Assembly: GCA_913057775.1 (NCBI GenBank) | Contig: CAJXOG010000013.1 | Span: 1-38,542 of the forward strand | DNA: 38,542 nucleotides | Direction: 5' to 3' | Source: an uncultured Fodinibius sp. | GTDB taxonomy: Bacteria > Bacteroidota > Rhodothermia > Balneolales > Balneolaceae | Shown here: in pieces, positions 1 to 7,229 of the stretch | Numbering within the stretch: position 1 is the first letter of the stretch | Layout: each line of letters opens with the position of its first letter | Notes under the pieces: generated by a model | Database searches by the model: none | What the model was told of the DNA's origin: nothing | What the model saw: only the letters and a program-made list of their open reading frames with translations | Translations under genes and position numbers: made by a program

Positions 1-1
1 G

Positions 2-88
2 TTCACTGGTGCACTATACACAGTGTATGAAACATATCTTTATATCGGTACAAATCGTTATGCTGATGGAATGAAAGTTATACTGTAG
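2..88 (+). CDS. C-terminal fragment of an unidentified protein, interrupted by the IS element
   Basis: One reading frame is open from the left edge and stops at a TAG at 86-88, three bases inside the insertion element. It encodes about 28 residues rich in Tyr, Gly and Thr (it contains YETYLYIGTNRYADG), a composition that would suit a beta-strand-rich protein. I do not recognise the family. If the element and one copy of the putative ACT target duplication are removed, the frame continues only three codons (Lys-Thr-Cys) before a TAA. The insertion would therefore have hit the last few codons of the gene. The start lies outside the window, so length and function cannot be judged. It could also be a chance open frame. 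Confidence 0.35.
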   Translation, partial: FTGALYTVYETYLYIGTNRYADGMKVIL

Positions 89-99
89 TGTAGGCTTCC
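85..99. repeat. Left inverted repeat of the IS3-family element
   Basis: GTAGTGTAGGCTTCC matches the reverse complement of 1221-1235 at 12 of 15 positions, with the mismatches at the two outermost bases and at position 9. It is preceded by ACT (82-84), which recurs directly after the right end (1236-1238). Confidence 0.7.
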
Positions 100-121
100 C
101 TGAAAGTTGACCGTTTGAAAG

Positions 122-389
122 TAGAAAAAATCACGATTCAGCGAATCTCAAGTCATCTCGACCCTCAACAAACAGGAGCAGGGTCTGAAGGTCCGAGACA
201 TTTGTCGCGAGCTACGGCATCAGCAATGCGACCTTCTACAACTGGAAAGCCAAGTATGGCGGACTCAGCTTCAGTGAAGCTGGCCCGTATTAAGGAGCTT
301 GAGACAGAAAATTCCAGATTAAGCGCATGTACGCCGACCTGAGCCTGGTCCATCTTGCCCTCAAAGATGCTGTCGAAAAAAAGGGGTAA
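122..389 (+). pseudogene. IS3-family transposase OrfA remnant (multiple frameshifts)
   Basis: Read with frame corrections, this encodes the small helix-turn-helix protein that binds the inverted repeats of IS3-family elements. From 125 one frame reads KKSRFSESQ and continues to GLKVRDICREL at about 211. An extra base near 212-215 moves the match to a second frame (GISNATFYNWKAKYGG, from 216). Another shift near 280 moves it to a third frame (RIKELETEN). A lost base near 320 returns it to the second frame (RMYADLSLVHLALKDA), which ends at the TAA at 387-389. The expected ATG is replaced by TAG at 122-124. With at least three shifts and no start codon, the gene is dead. The order and identity of the segments match the family closely, so the assignment is firm although no intact product exists. 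Confidence 0.85.
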
Positions 390-1184
390 GCCCTGAACGC
401 AGGCGGGAGATGGTTACCTAAATGCGCGAGCACCACAGGGTAAACATTCGTCAGGGTTGCAAAGCAGTCTCGCTTCCACGAAGTACCAATAGCTATCGGA
501 AGAAGCCGAAAGATGATCAACCGATTATCGATGAGCTACTGGCGTTGACCGGCAAACATCCGGCCATTGGCTTCTGGCAGTGTTACTATCGATTAGCGGG
601 GGGTGGCCACAAGCGGGTGTATCGGGTCTATACGGCCTTGAGACTTAATGTTCGCCGTCGAGCAAAGAAGCGACTTCCGGCACGGGCCAAGCAACAGCTG
701 TTCCAACCCGAAGAGCCTAAGCCAAGTGTGGAGCTTGGATTTTATGCATGACAGCCTCTGGGATGGCCGCACGTTTCGCATGTTGAATGTGATTGATGAC
801 TACATCCGTAAGATTCTTTGGATCGAAACGGATACTTCGCTGCCAGCCTGGCGGGTGATGTGGGTGCTGGAAAACTTAAAAGAGTCTCGCGGGCTCCCAG
901 AGATCATCCGGGTGGACAACGGACCGGAGTTTGTCTCTCGCAAATTAGACCTTTGGTGCAAAGATAATAATCTGACATTAGCCTTTATCCAGCCCGGCAA
1001 ACCAACGCAAAATGCATACGTCGAACGGCTTAACGGCAACATCCGCTCAGAGCTGCTGAACGCTTATATACTTAAAACCCTGAGCGAAGTACGAGAAAAA
1101 ACACAGCAATGGAAATACGATTATAACCACAACCGACCCCACAAATCCTTGGGGTATAAAACACGGGTAGAACTACCACCGTAA
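386..1184 (+). pseudogene. IS3-family transposase OrfB remnant (rve integrase; internal stop and frameshift)
   Basis: This is the catalytic DDE transposase half of the element. The N-terminal part (HTH_21-like, with SPERRREMV) runs in one frame but meets a TAA at 419-421, followed by ATG at 422. The frame then carries on to about 719, where one extra base (719-722) moves the remainder into another frame through the TAA at 1182-1184. The catalytic core survives: Asp at 738 (WSLDF), Asp at 915 (VDNGPEF) and Glu at 1023 (YVERLNG), spaced D-58-D-35-E as expected for the IS3 family. About four codons seem missing near 610-620 compared with relatives, as if lost between short CACAAG repeats. The longest surviving frame could give a protein from an ATG at 648 that holds the whole DDE domain but lacks the N-terminal region. 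Confidence 0.88.
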
Positions 1185-1220
1185 CCGAAATCCTCTACTT
1201 TTAAGTGGTTCGAAAAATGA

Positions 1221-1235
1221 GGAAGCTTACACTGA
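1221..1235. repeat. Right inverted repeat of the IS3-family element
   Basis: The reverse complement of this stretch reads TCAGTGTAAGCTTCC and pairs with the left repeat at 85-99. It lies 36 bases after the OrfB stop codon, a normal spacing for this family. Confidence 0.7.
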
Positions 1236-1238
1236 ACT

Positions 1239-1605
1239 AAAGACTTGTTAACAGAACAGAACGCTTTCAAAAATTCATGTAGATTCTATAATTATTACAA
1301 TAATTTTTAAATAGTAGTGCTCCGTTATCATAATAACATTTCAAATATATAATTTTGGGGATGCAAGCCTACCATGGAGCTATTAAATCTTTTAAAATAA
1401 ACCCGGAACATTTTTGCCTACATAGAATATGAGTAACAAAAGAGTATTTGTTGAAAGGATTAAATATTATTTTTTTTTAATATTAATTAATTTTCCTTAA
1501 TATAATTAACAGGATATAACCAAGTGGAATTGGTTAACAATTAATTCTATTTGTAACAATTGTTCTTCAAATATCTCTTATAAGTGAAATGCAGTTAAAT
1601 CATGT
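1239..1605. other. AT-rich intergenic region, no gene recognised
   Basis: About 370 bases separate the insertion element from the next reading frame. The stretch is strongly AT-rich, with a T-run and TTAATTAA-like tracts at 1467-1510. I see no open frame with protein-like composition, no tRNA and no clear hairpin followed by a T-run. It may hold the promoter of the small gene that follows, but no element can be assigned. Confidence 0.5.
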
Positions 1606-1908
1606 GTGTTAGGTTTCATAAATATCATCTTAAAACCCCATATCATGCAAAGTAACACAAGTTTTCGGCTCACATATTATTTATTTCTCAATATACTTAG
1701 CTTTCTTATATGTGCTGCTCTTGCAAGTATATTATCATGGCCTATACTTGCTGAAATTTCGATAGCTGGCAGTATTTATGTTCTTCTTATTGTTTTTGGT
1801 AAGTATCTATTTGAATCTCGTTTAATACAAACAGATCATGATCTGTCTACAATAGTTAGAAATTTTCTTTTCCAGCTTAAGCATTTAGGAGATGCTGAGA
1901 AGGGTTAG
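1606..1908 (+). CDS. Small hypothetical membrane protein
   Basis: A 100-residue open frame of no family I recognise. It contains two hydrophobic segments (about residues 24-44 and 50-67) that look like transmembrane helices, followed by a charged tail with Lys, Asp, His and Arg. An alternative start is the Met at codon 14 (1645), which would place the first helix nearer the N-terminus and seems equally likely. Neither start has a convincing ribosome-binding site. The gene stands alone, between the insertion element and the convergent MraY-like gene that ends 47 bases downstream. The helices and non-random composition support it being real, but it could be a chance AT-rich frame. Confidence 0.45.
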   Translation: MLGFINIILKPHIMQSNTSFRLTYYLFLNILSFLICAALASILSWPILAEISIAGSIYVLLIVFGKYLFESRLIQTDHDLSTIVRNFLFQLKHLGDAEKG

Positions 1909-1955
1909 AAAGCCCACTGCTATTAAGTATGTTTTATAAGAAGTAAATAACAGCT

Positions 1956-3077
1956 TTAGTTACTGTTAATATTCTTGAAAGATATTTTCTTATCACTCAA
2001 TTTCAGTATTGGCTTAAGACTGCTATGCAGAAATTTTGTGACAGGTGATAGCATCAGCCCCAATATTATTATTGCTAAGAACATCAGAGATGGATTCATC
2101 ATCCCACTCATTGAATAAGCTAAAGCAATAATCAATAAATTACCTAACCAAAAAGAAATTGAAACGAAGGCTTTAGTCACTCCAGACTCAGTTAATTTCT
2201 TATAAACATGGTTAGGAGAAGTTGTAACAAAAGGATTTTTGTCAGTAAGAAGTCTGATATAAAGTGCTCTGATTATATCAGCTGCCGGAATTATCATTAC
2301 TGCAAATGCAAAAATAATTGAGTTATCAATGTGCCAGGGATTTCCGATAATTGTATTGTTGATCTGAATAAATTGTACTCCTATAAAAACAAGCACAAAT
2401 CCAATTATTAATGAACCGGTATCCCCTAATGAAACTTTTGAAGGGTGCATATTATAGATTAAGAACCCAAGTAACGCTCCAGCCAACACAAAGGATAATA
2501 TTGCAAGAGTATAGAATCCTGCCCCAAAAAACCAAATACCAAATATAGATGAAATAATAATACCTACTCCGCCGGCAAGTACGTCTAATTCATTAATATA
2601 TTTGAATGAATTAACAAATATGACAAATAAAGGAATTGTTATAACTGCACCAACCCAAAAAGGTACTTCATATATGCCAAATAGACCGCCGAAGTTTGTA
2701 ATTAAAACTTTTCCGGCAATAACTATTTCAGCAGATGCAAGAAACTGAATAACTAATTTTTTTGGGGTGGTTAGTTCTAATATATCATCGTTTATCCCTG
2801 TAAGAATGAGCATAAACAACGATGCTACTAAAAAAGGGTATGATTCTAGTTGATTAGCATGACCCCAAATAGAAAAGGCAATCAAAAATGCCGCAAATAT
2901 ACCCATACCCCCTAGGTTTGGCACATCTGCGACGGTAACCTTTTTTTGACCTTCTGGCGGATTATCAATTAACTCTTTGAGACCGGCAATTTTTACTATA
3001 ACCGGCATAAATGCGTAACTAATCAAAAATGCTGTTACAACTGACAGTAATACCCCAATTATACTTTCGAACCCCAT
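1956..3077 (-). CDS. Divergent MraY/WecA-family glycosyl-phosphate transferase
   Basis: A 373-residue polytopic membrane protein with about ten hydrophobic helices. The family moves a sugar-1-phosphate from a UDP-sugar onto undecaprenyl phosphate at the inner membrane, starting O-antigen, capsule or related glycans. Family marks seen are PNLGG (53-57), the Asp-Asp pair 97-98 with a following KL-x2-Q, and LGDTGS (217-222) before a Gly-Phe. Two usual motifs are altered. The Asn-x3-Leu-x-Asp-Gly-x-Asp-Gly loop reads NSFKYINELDVLAGG (156-170), with Asn-Glu in place of the first Asp-Gly. The HxHH segment reads NHVYKKL (289-295), keeping only one His. The enzyme may have a different substrate or be a diverged paralogue. 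It lies beside an SLBB gene on the same strand, consistent with a surface-glycan locus. Confidence 0.8.
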   Translation of the reverse strand: MGFESIIGVLLSVVTAFLISYAFMPVIVKIAGLKELIDNPPEGQKKVTVADVPNLGGMGIFAAFLIAFSIWGHANQLESYPFLVASLFMLILTGINDDILELTTPKKLVIQFLASAEIVIAGKVLITNFGGLFGIYEVPFWVGAVITIPLFVIFVNSFKYINELDVLAGGVGIIISSIFGIWFFGAGFYTLAILSFVLAGALLGFLIYNMHPSKVSLGDTGSLIIGFVLVFIGVQFIQINNTIIGNPWHIDNSIIFAFAVMIIPAADIIRALYIRLLTDKNPFVTTSPNHVYKKLTESGVTKAFVSISFWLGNLLIIALAYSMSGMMNPSLMFLAIIILGLMLSPVTKFLHSSLKPILKLSDKKISFKNINSN

Positions 3078-3297
3078 TATCAGCTCTCCAATTTTTTAGC
3101 AAACGTTTATTTTACATCAGATAGAAATAGTACTATAAATATTCTGAATTTCTCTCTTTACTCCGTCTTATTATTTTATAAAATTAAATACTTAAGTCAA
3201 AATGTAATTTAGAACAAGAAAATTTAAATCTTTCTATTTAGATGAACATACAAAGTTTTGTTAGTACTTATTGCTGGCTTCTAATTTAAATTTATTA

Positions 3298-3813
3298 TCA
3301 ATTATTTATTCGGTCATATGCAAGAACCCCAGTAATTATGAGGGTTAGAAAAGGAGTTACGTTTCTCAGCGCTTCGAAAAAAGTTCTTTTTCGCTGTACT
3401 TTTATGGTAATGGTATCATTATTTTGTAATACAAAATTTCTCAATTCACGAGGTAGAGGCTCATCTGGTTTGAATCTAAATACATTTACCAATTCACGAC
3501 CCTCTGTTTCCGAATATCGCAAAACAAATGCTTCTATCCCCTTAACTCTTCTCTCCCCTGTGTCAAGACCTATAGGACCTCTGGCATAGGATATAAGTTC
3601 TGGAATCGAAGTACCTTGGGGTACCATATATCTTCCCGGATTTCTTACATCCCCCCATAAATTCAATGTATCAGCCAATTGCCCGGGTTCAGCTACTTTA
3701 ATTATACCTTCATTAGCAACTTGTTCCAATCCACCTTGAGCATTCGAATCTATTACCCCAAAAAAAATGATAAGTGAGGTTATTCCAATTAAGAACTTTA
3801 ACTTTTTAAACAT
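3298..3813 (-). CDS. Short SLBB-domain protein with signal peptide and C-terminal membrane helix
   Basis: A 171-residue protein. Residues 1-26 form a signal peptide (Lys-rich start, hydrophobic core, Asn-Ala-Gln at the probable cleavage site). The middle (about 48-120) resembles an SLBB (soluble ligand-binding beta-grasp) repeat, with a core of LWGDVRNPGRYMVPQG and a later Val-Asn-Val-Phe strand. The tail (about 151-166) is a short hydrophobic segment. SLBB repeats occur in Wza/GfcE-type polysaccharide export proteins, but the usual Poly_export domain in front of the repeat is absent. The protein is also much shorter than Wza (about 380 residues). With the adjacent MraY-like gene it suggests a role in surface glycan export or assembly. 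That role is inference from domain and neighbour, and a specialised periplasmic adaptor is also possible. Confidence 0.7.
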   Translation of the reverse strand: MFKKLKFLIGITSLIIFFGVIDSNAQGGLEQVANEGIIKVAEPGQLADTLNLWGDVRNPGRYMVPQGTSIPELISYARGPIGLDTGERRVKGIEAFVLRYSETEGRELVNVFRFKPDEPLPRELRNFVLQNNDTITIKVQRKRTFFEALRNVTPFLTLIITGVLAYDRINN

Positions 3814-3910
3814 AATTTTCTAGTCAGATATTTTATTTTTTATATAATATAAAAATACAATGGCAAACGGATTATTATGTATCCCTTATCTCCTAATACC
3901 ACTTTATAAC

Positions 3911-3928
3911 TTCTTAATTAATTAAGAA
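3911..3928. repeat. 18-bp perfect palindrome
   Basis: TTCTTAATTAATTAAGAA is its own reverse complement. It lies in the 243-base gap between the SLBB gene start and the rnc stop, twelve bases from a larger hairpin. It could be an operator for the downstream (minus-strand) SLBB gene or a chance AT-rich palindrome. Confidence 0.4.
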
Positions 3929-3939
3929 TACTCACAAAT

Positions 3940-3971
3940 TACTGAGAAACTTAGAACAAAGTTTCTCAGTA
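3940..3971. repeat. 13-bp perfect inverted repeat (strong hairpin) downstream of rnc
   Basis: TACTGAGAAACTT (3940-3952) and AAGTTTCTCAGTA (3959-3971) pair perfectly around a 6-base loop. No T-run follows on either strand, so it is not a standard intrinsic terminator. In the minus-strand transcript it would form in the 3' region after rnc, about 86 bases past its stop codon, and ahead of the SLBB gene. Possible roles are an RNA-processing or stability element or a protein-binding site. Confidence 0.65.
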
Positions 3972-4056
3972 TTCAAAGCGAAATAAATTTGTACTTTTAA
4001 TGTATGAAATAATTACCTCCATTGATGAAATCTTAGTACATTTTAATACAATTAAT

Positions 4057-4800
4057 TTATTTCATTTTTCTTAAAGCCATCCTGGCCGCTTTTTGCTCTG
4101 CAGCTTTTTTGCTTTTTCCTTTACCCTGGCCCATTTCTTTATTATCCACGAGCACGCGCACTTCAAAAGTTTTGTCATGGCCGGGACCGCTTTCAGAAAT
4201 TACTTCGTAGGTAGGAATCTCCATCTGCTCCGCTTGGGCAAACTCCAGCAACAAGCTTTTATAGTTATCAAGCGTATTTACAATTTGGTCAAAGTCAACG
4301 TGTTGCTCAATAACATTTCTCACAAATTTTGAGGTCGGTTTATATCCCAAATCAAGGTAAAGTGCTCCTACAAGTGCCTCAAAAAGATCTGATAAAACAC
4401 TTTGGGATTCTTTAATTCCTTGTCCACGCACCCGTTCCCCCAAAAGCATAAGACTGTTAAGCTCCAACTTTTTAGCATACATTGCCAGGGTATTTCCCTT
4501 AACAAGTTTAGCTCGTAATTTAGTTAAGAAACCCTCGTTTTCATTGGGAAATAAATCAAAGATAATTTCAGTAACAATCAAATCAAGAACTGCATCTCCC
4601 AAGAATTCGAGACGTTCATAAGAATCAATGGAGGAAAATTTTTCATCGGCTAATGTAGAGCGATGACGCAGTGCACGTATATAGATAAACGGATTATCAA
4701 TTGAAGTACCGATAATCCCTTGGAGCTTCTGTATTCGTTTTTCCTGCTCAGGCGGTAACTCTTCGTCTGTTTGAAAATATGACCTGAGTTTATCAAACAT
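4057..4800 (-). CDS. rnc: Ribonuclease III
   Basis: Cytoplasmic double-strand-specific endoribonuclease that processes rRNA precursors and some mRNAs, acting as a homodimer with Mg2+. The 247-residue product has the catalytic domain first, with signature ERLEFLGDAVLD (62-73) supplying Glu62, Glu65 and Asp69. The second acidic pair, Asp138 and Glu141, sits in SDLFEALVGALYLD. The C-terminal 70 residues form a double-stranded-RNA-binding domain ending in GKGKSKKAAEQKAARMAL. About 30 extra residues precede the catalytic core compared with the E. coli enzyme. The start lies 7 bases after the fabF stop, so it is the last gene of the fatty-acid cluster, an arrangement also known in other bacteria (acpP-fabF-rnc). 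Confidence 0.97.
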   Translation of the reverse strand: MFDKLRSYFQTDEELPPEQEKRIQKLQGIIGTSIDNPFIYIRALRHRSTLADEKFSSIDSYERLEFLGDAVLDLIVTEIIFDLFPNENEGFLTKLRAKLVKGNTLAMYAKKLELNSLMLLGERVRGQGIKESQSVLSDLFEALVGALYLDLGYKPTSKFVRNVIEQHVDFDQIVNTLDNYKSLLLEFAQAEQMEIPTYEVISESGPGHDKTFEVRVLVDNKEMGQGKGKSKKAAEQKAARMALRKMK

Positions 4801-4807
4801 TCACTAT

Positions 4808-6052
4808 TTACTCTTCGAACTTTTTAAATACGAGTGTAGTGTTATGGCCGCCAAATCCAAATGCATTATTCAAGGCATATTTCACATCTCGCACTTCTGC
4901 TTCGTTGAAGGTATAATTTAGATCACACTCCGGATCCGGCGTATCGAAGTTGATTGTTGGCGGAATCATGCCGTGATAGGTCGATAGCAAGGTAGCCAGC
5001 GCCTCAATTGCTCCGGCAGCACCAAGTGCATGTCCCGTCATTGACTTAGTAGAATTATGGTTGATTTCATAAGCATGATCTCCAAACACCTTTTTTATGG
5101 AATTGGTCTCGGCAATATCGCCAAGCGGCGTTGAGGTACCATGCATATTGATGTGATCTACATCTTCTTTGGCAATACCTGCAGAATCGAGTGCTCTGTT
5201 AAGAGCTAAAATAACCCCTTCTCCATCAGGATCGGGAGCTGTAATATGGTGGGCATCAGCAGAAAAGCCATACCCTACAATTTCACCATATATTTGGGCA
5301 CCTCGTTCTTTTGCATGCTCATACTCTTCTAAAAAGAGAATTCCTGATCCTTCACCCAGTACAAATCCATCCCTGTTTTTATCAAAGGGACGAGATGCAG
5401 TTTGAGGATCATCGTTACGGGTAGACATTGCTTTCATCGAGTTAAAACCCGCTACACCAATGCGTGAAACTGGTGCTTCAGATCCTCCCGAAACAGCCAT
5501 CTCGGCCTGCCCGTTTCTAATAGAGTCGTAAGCCAAAGCAATGTTATGAGAACCGGTAGCACATGCTGAAACAGCACAAAAGTTGGGACCTTTAAATCCA
5601 TATTTAATAGAAATTTGTCCCGCTACCATATCGGGTATTAATTTGGGGATAAAGAATGGAGACACCCCTCGGGGTCCATGTTCATGAAATGAAATGGATT
5701 GTTCATAAAACGTATTCATTCCTCCTATTCCCGTTCCAACAATTACTGCAACATCATCTTTATTGATGTCATCCAAATCAAGACCGGTATCCTGGATCGC
5801 TTCTTCAGCAGCTATAAGCGCATACTGGCAAAATTTGTCCAGACGCCGCGCTTCTTTACGTTCGAAGTAATCCTGTTCATCGTAGTCTTCAATTTGTGCA
5901 GCAAACTTTGTCGGAAAGTCAGAAGTGTCAAAATGCTCAATAGGCTGAGCTCCACTCTTGCCCGATATTAACCCATTCCAGAAATCAGGTGCCGTCTTAC
6001 CTACAGGGGTAAGGGCACCTATTCCGGTTATTACAACTCTGCGATTAGACAT
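4808..6052 (-). CDS. fabF: 3-oxoacyl-[ACP] synthase II
   Basis: Condensing enzyme that elongates acyl-ACP with malonyl-ACP in type II fatty-acid synthesis. The 414-residue length is standard for FabF. The catalytic triad is visible: nucleophile Cys164 in VSACATGSHN, His304 in MHGTSTPLGD and His341 in SMTGHALGAAGA, with the conserved Lys336 just before it. The gene follows acpP by 26 bases and precedes rnc by 7, so the three are probably co-transcribed. The N-terminal RRVVITGIGALTPVG is typical and fixes the start. Confidence 0.98.
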   Translation of the reverse strand: MSNRRVVITGIGALTPVGKTAPDFWNGLISGKSGAQPIEHFDTSDFPTKFAAQIEDYDEQDYFERKEARRLDKFCQYALIAAEEAIQDTGLDLDDINKDDVAVIVGTGIGGMNTFYEQSISFHEHGPRGVSPFFIPKLIPDMVAGQISIKYGFKGPNFCAVSACATGSHNIALAYDSIRNGQAEMAVSGGSEAPVSRIGVAGFNSMKAMSTRNDDPQTASRPFDKNRDGFVLGEGSGILFLEEYEHAKERGAQIYGEIVGYGFSADAHHITAPDPDGEGVILALNRALDSAGIAKEDVDHINMHGTSTPLGDIAETNSIKKVFGDHAYEINHNSTKSMTGHALGAAGAIEALATLLSTYHGMIPPTINFDTPDPECDLNYTFNEAEVRDVKYALNNAFGFGGHNTTLVFKKFEE

Positions 6053-6078
6053 GCTAAAAAGTTTAGCGCTTGAGAATG

Positions 6079-6318
6079 TTAGCTTACTTTCTCCTGAAGA
6101 TATTCAACAGCATTACCTACCGTAGCAATGTTTTCTGCATCTTCATCAGGAATACTGATATCAAATTCTTTTTCGAACTCCATAATGAGTTCAACAGTAT
6201 CCAATGAATCAGCACCTAAATCGTTGGTGAAGTTCGCTTCGTGCGTAACTTCTGATTCATCAACACCTAATTTATCAACGATAATTGATTTTACTTTTGA
6301 TTCAACGTCTTGAGACAT
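6079..6318 (-). CDS. acpP: Acyl carrier protein
   Basis: Small acidic carrier (79 residues) that holds growing acyl chains on a 4'-phosphopantetheine arm. The attachment site is Ser38 in [16 protein letters not shown]. The four-helix length and acidic composition are typical. It is separated from fabG by 149 bases that contain a strong palindrome, unlike the tight spacing elsewhere in the cluster. acpP-fabF-rnc may therefore have their own promoter or be set to a different level from the upstream genes, as is usual for this abundant protein. Confidence 0.98.
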   Translation of the reverse strand: MSQDVESKVKSIIVDKLGVDESEVTHEANFTNDLGADSLDTVELIMEFEKEFDISIPDEDAENIATVGNAVEYLQEKVS

Positions 6319-6407
6319 AACAGTAATTTAACTTATGTTCGGGTTAATTTTAATGAAAACTGCCCACTTTCGTTAAGCATGGGCTGAAAATACAATTTAA
6401 ATTTATA

Positions 6408-6435
6408 AAATACACTTTATGTAAAAAGTGTATTT
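6408..6435 (-). terminator. Perfect 11-bp palindrome between fabG and acpP, possible terminator/attenuator
   Basis: AAATACACTTT (6408-6418) pairs with AAAGTGTATTT (6425-6435) around a 6-base loop. On the minus strand the stem is followed by T, then ATAAATTT, a weak T-rich tail. It lies 32 bases after the fabG stop, so a partial terminator between fabG and acpP is likely. The symmetric AT-rich sequence could instead be a repressor site controlling acpP-fabF-rnc. The sequence alone cannot separate the two. Confidence 0.55.
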
Positions 6436-6467
6436 AGCTATGCATTTTTAACAACAAAAACTTTGGG

Positions 6468-7217
6468 TTACATCCCCATACCACCATCAACTCGTACAGT
6501 TTCTCCGGTAATGTAAGAACTGAGGTCTGAAGCTAAAAATAATACTGTATTAGCAACTTCCTCGGCATCGCCGGCGCGCGCCATAGGTGTTTCTTCTTTG
6601 ATTGCTTCAAGAATTTCCTCATCCAACTCATCTGTCATTTCCGTAGTAATATATCCGGGGGCTACCACATTTACGCGAATATTTCTGGAAGCAAATTCCT
6701 TCGCATATGATTTCGTAAATCCAATAATTCCTGCTTTTGAAGCAGCATAATTACTTTGTCCGGCATTACCGGAAAGCCCTACAATAGAGCTGATATTAAT
6801 AATAGAGCCACCACGATTCCGCATCATGGGCTTGGCAACGGCTTTACTATAATTAAAAATACTTTTAAGATTGGTATCTATTACCTGATCCCACTGTTCT
6901 TCGCTCATTCGCAGGATCAGATTATCACGGGTGATACCGGCGTTATTTACCAAAATATCCAGCTTTTCCCAGTCATCCGTTAGTTCCGAAATAACTTCTT
7001 CTGCCTTTTCAAGTTTTACAGCATCAGCCTGAATAGCTTTTGCTTTGCACCCTTTGGCTTCGATTTCTTCCTTTACTTCATTGGCCGCATCAACTGAGCT
7101 GGCAAAAGTAATCGCCACATCAGCACCATAATCTGCTAATGTTAATGCAATAGATCGACCAATTCCACGACTTCCGCCTGTTACTAACGCTGTCTTTCCT
7201 TTAAGTGATAAACTCAT
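6468..7217 (-). CDS. fabG: 3-oxoacyl-[ACP] reductase
   Basis: NADPH-dependent short-chain dehydrogenase that reduces 3-oxoacyl-ACP in fatty-acid elongation. The 249-residue protein has the nucleotide-binding TGGSRGIG (13-20), the NNAG element (91-94), and catalytic Ser144, Tyr157 and Lys161 (in NISSIVG and YAASK). The C-terminal YITGETVRVDGGMGM is characteristic of FabG rather than of general SDR enzymes. It starts 12 bases after the fabD stop and is embedded between fabD and acpP, which supports FabG over other dehydrogenases. Confidence 0.97.
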   Translation of the reverse strand: MSLSLKGKTALVTGGSRGIGRSIALTLADYGADVAITFASSVDAANEVKEEIEAKGCKAKAIQADAVKLEKAEEVISELTDDWEKLDILVNNAGITRDNLILRMSEEQWDQVIDTNLKSIFNYSKAVAKPMMRNRGGSIINISSIVGLSGNAGQSNYAASKAGIIGFTKSYAKEFASRNIRVNVVAPGYITTEMTDELDEEILEAIKEETPMARAGDAEEVANTVLFLASDLSSYITGETVRVDGGMGM

Positions 7218-7229
7218 CCTAAAATAATT

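Larger units (their letters stand above)
85..1235 (+). mobile_element. Degenerate IS3-family insertion sequence
   Basis: A block of about 1.15 kb is bounded by imperfect 15-bp inverted repeats at 85-99 and 1221-1235 (12 of 15 positions match). The trinucleotide ACT flanks both sides (82-84 and 1236-1238), consistent with the 3-bp target duplication seen in much of the IS3 family. Inside are remnants of a two-frame transposase: an OrfA helix-turn-helix protein and an OrfB rve-type integrase with a D-D(35)E triad. Both are broken by frameshifts and a stop, so the copy should be unable to transpose by itself. Its base composition is visibly higher in GC than the AT-rich surroundings, which fits arrival by transfer. 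Exact ends are inferred from the repeats and could move by one or two bases. Confidence 0.85.

Noticed and set aside
1239-1605. Possible small RNA or tRNA in the AT-rich gap
   Set aside because: No cloverleaf, conserved T-loop or GC-rich stem with a terminator was found.
3173-3184. ATTTTATAAAAT palindrome upstream of the MraY-like gene
   Set aside because: A 12-bp palindrome made only of A and T is expected by chance in this composition.
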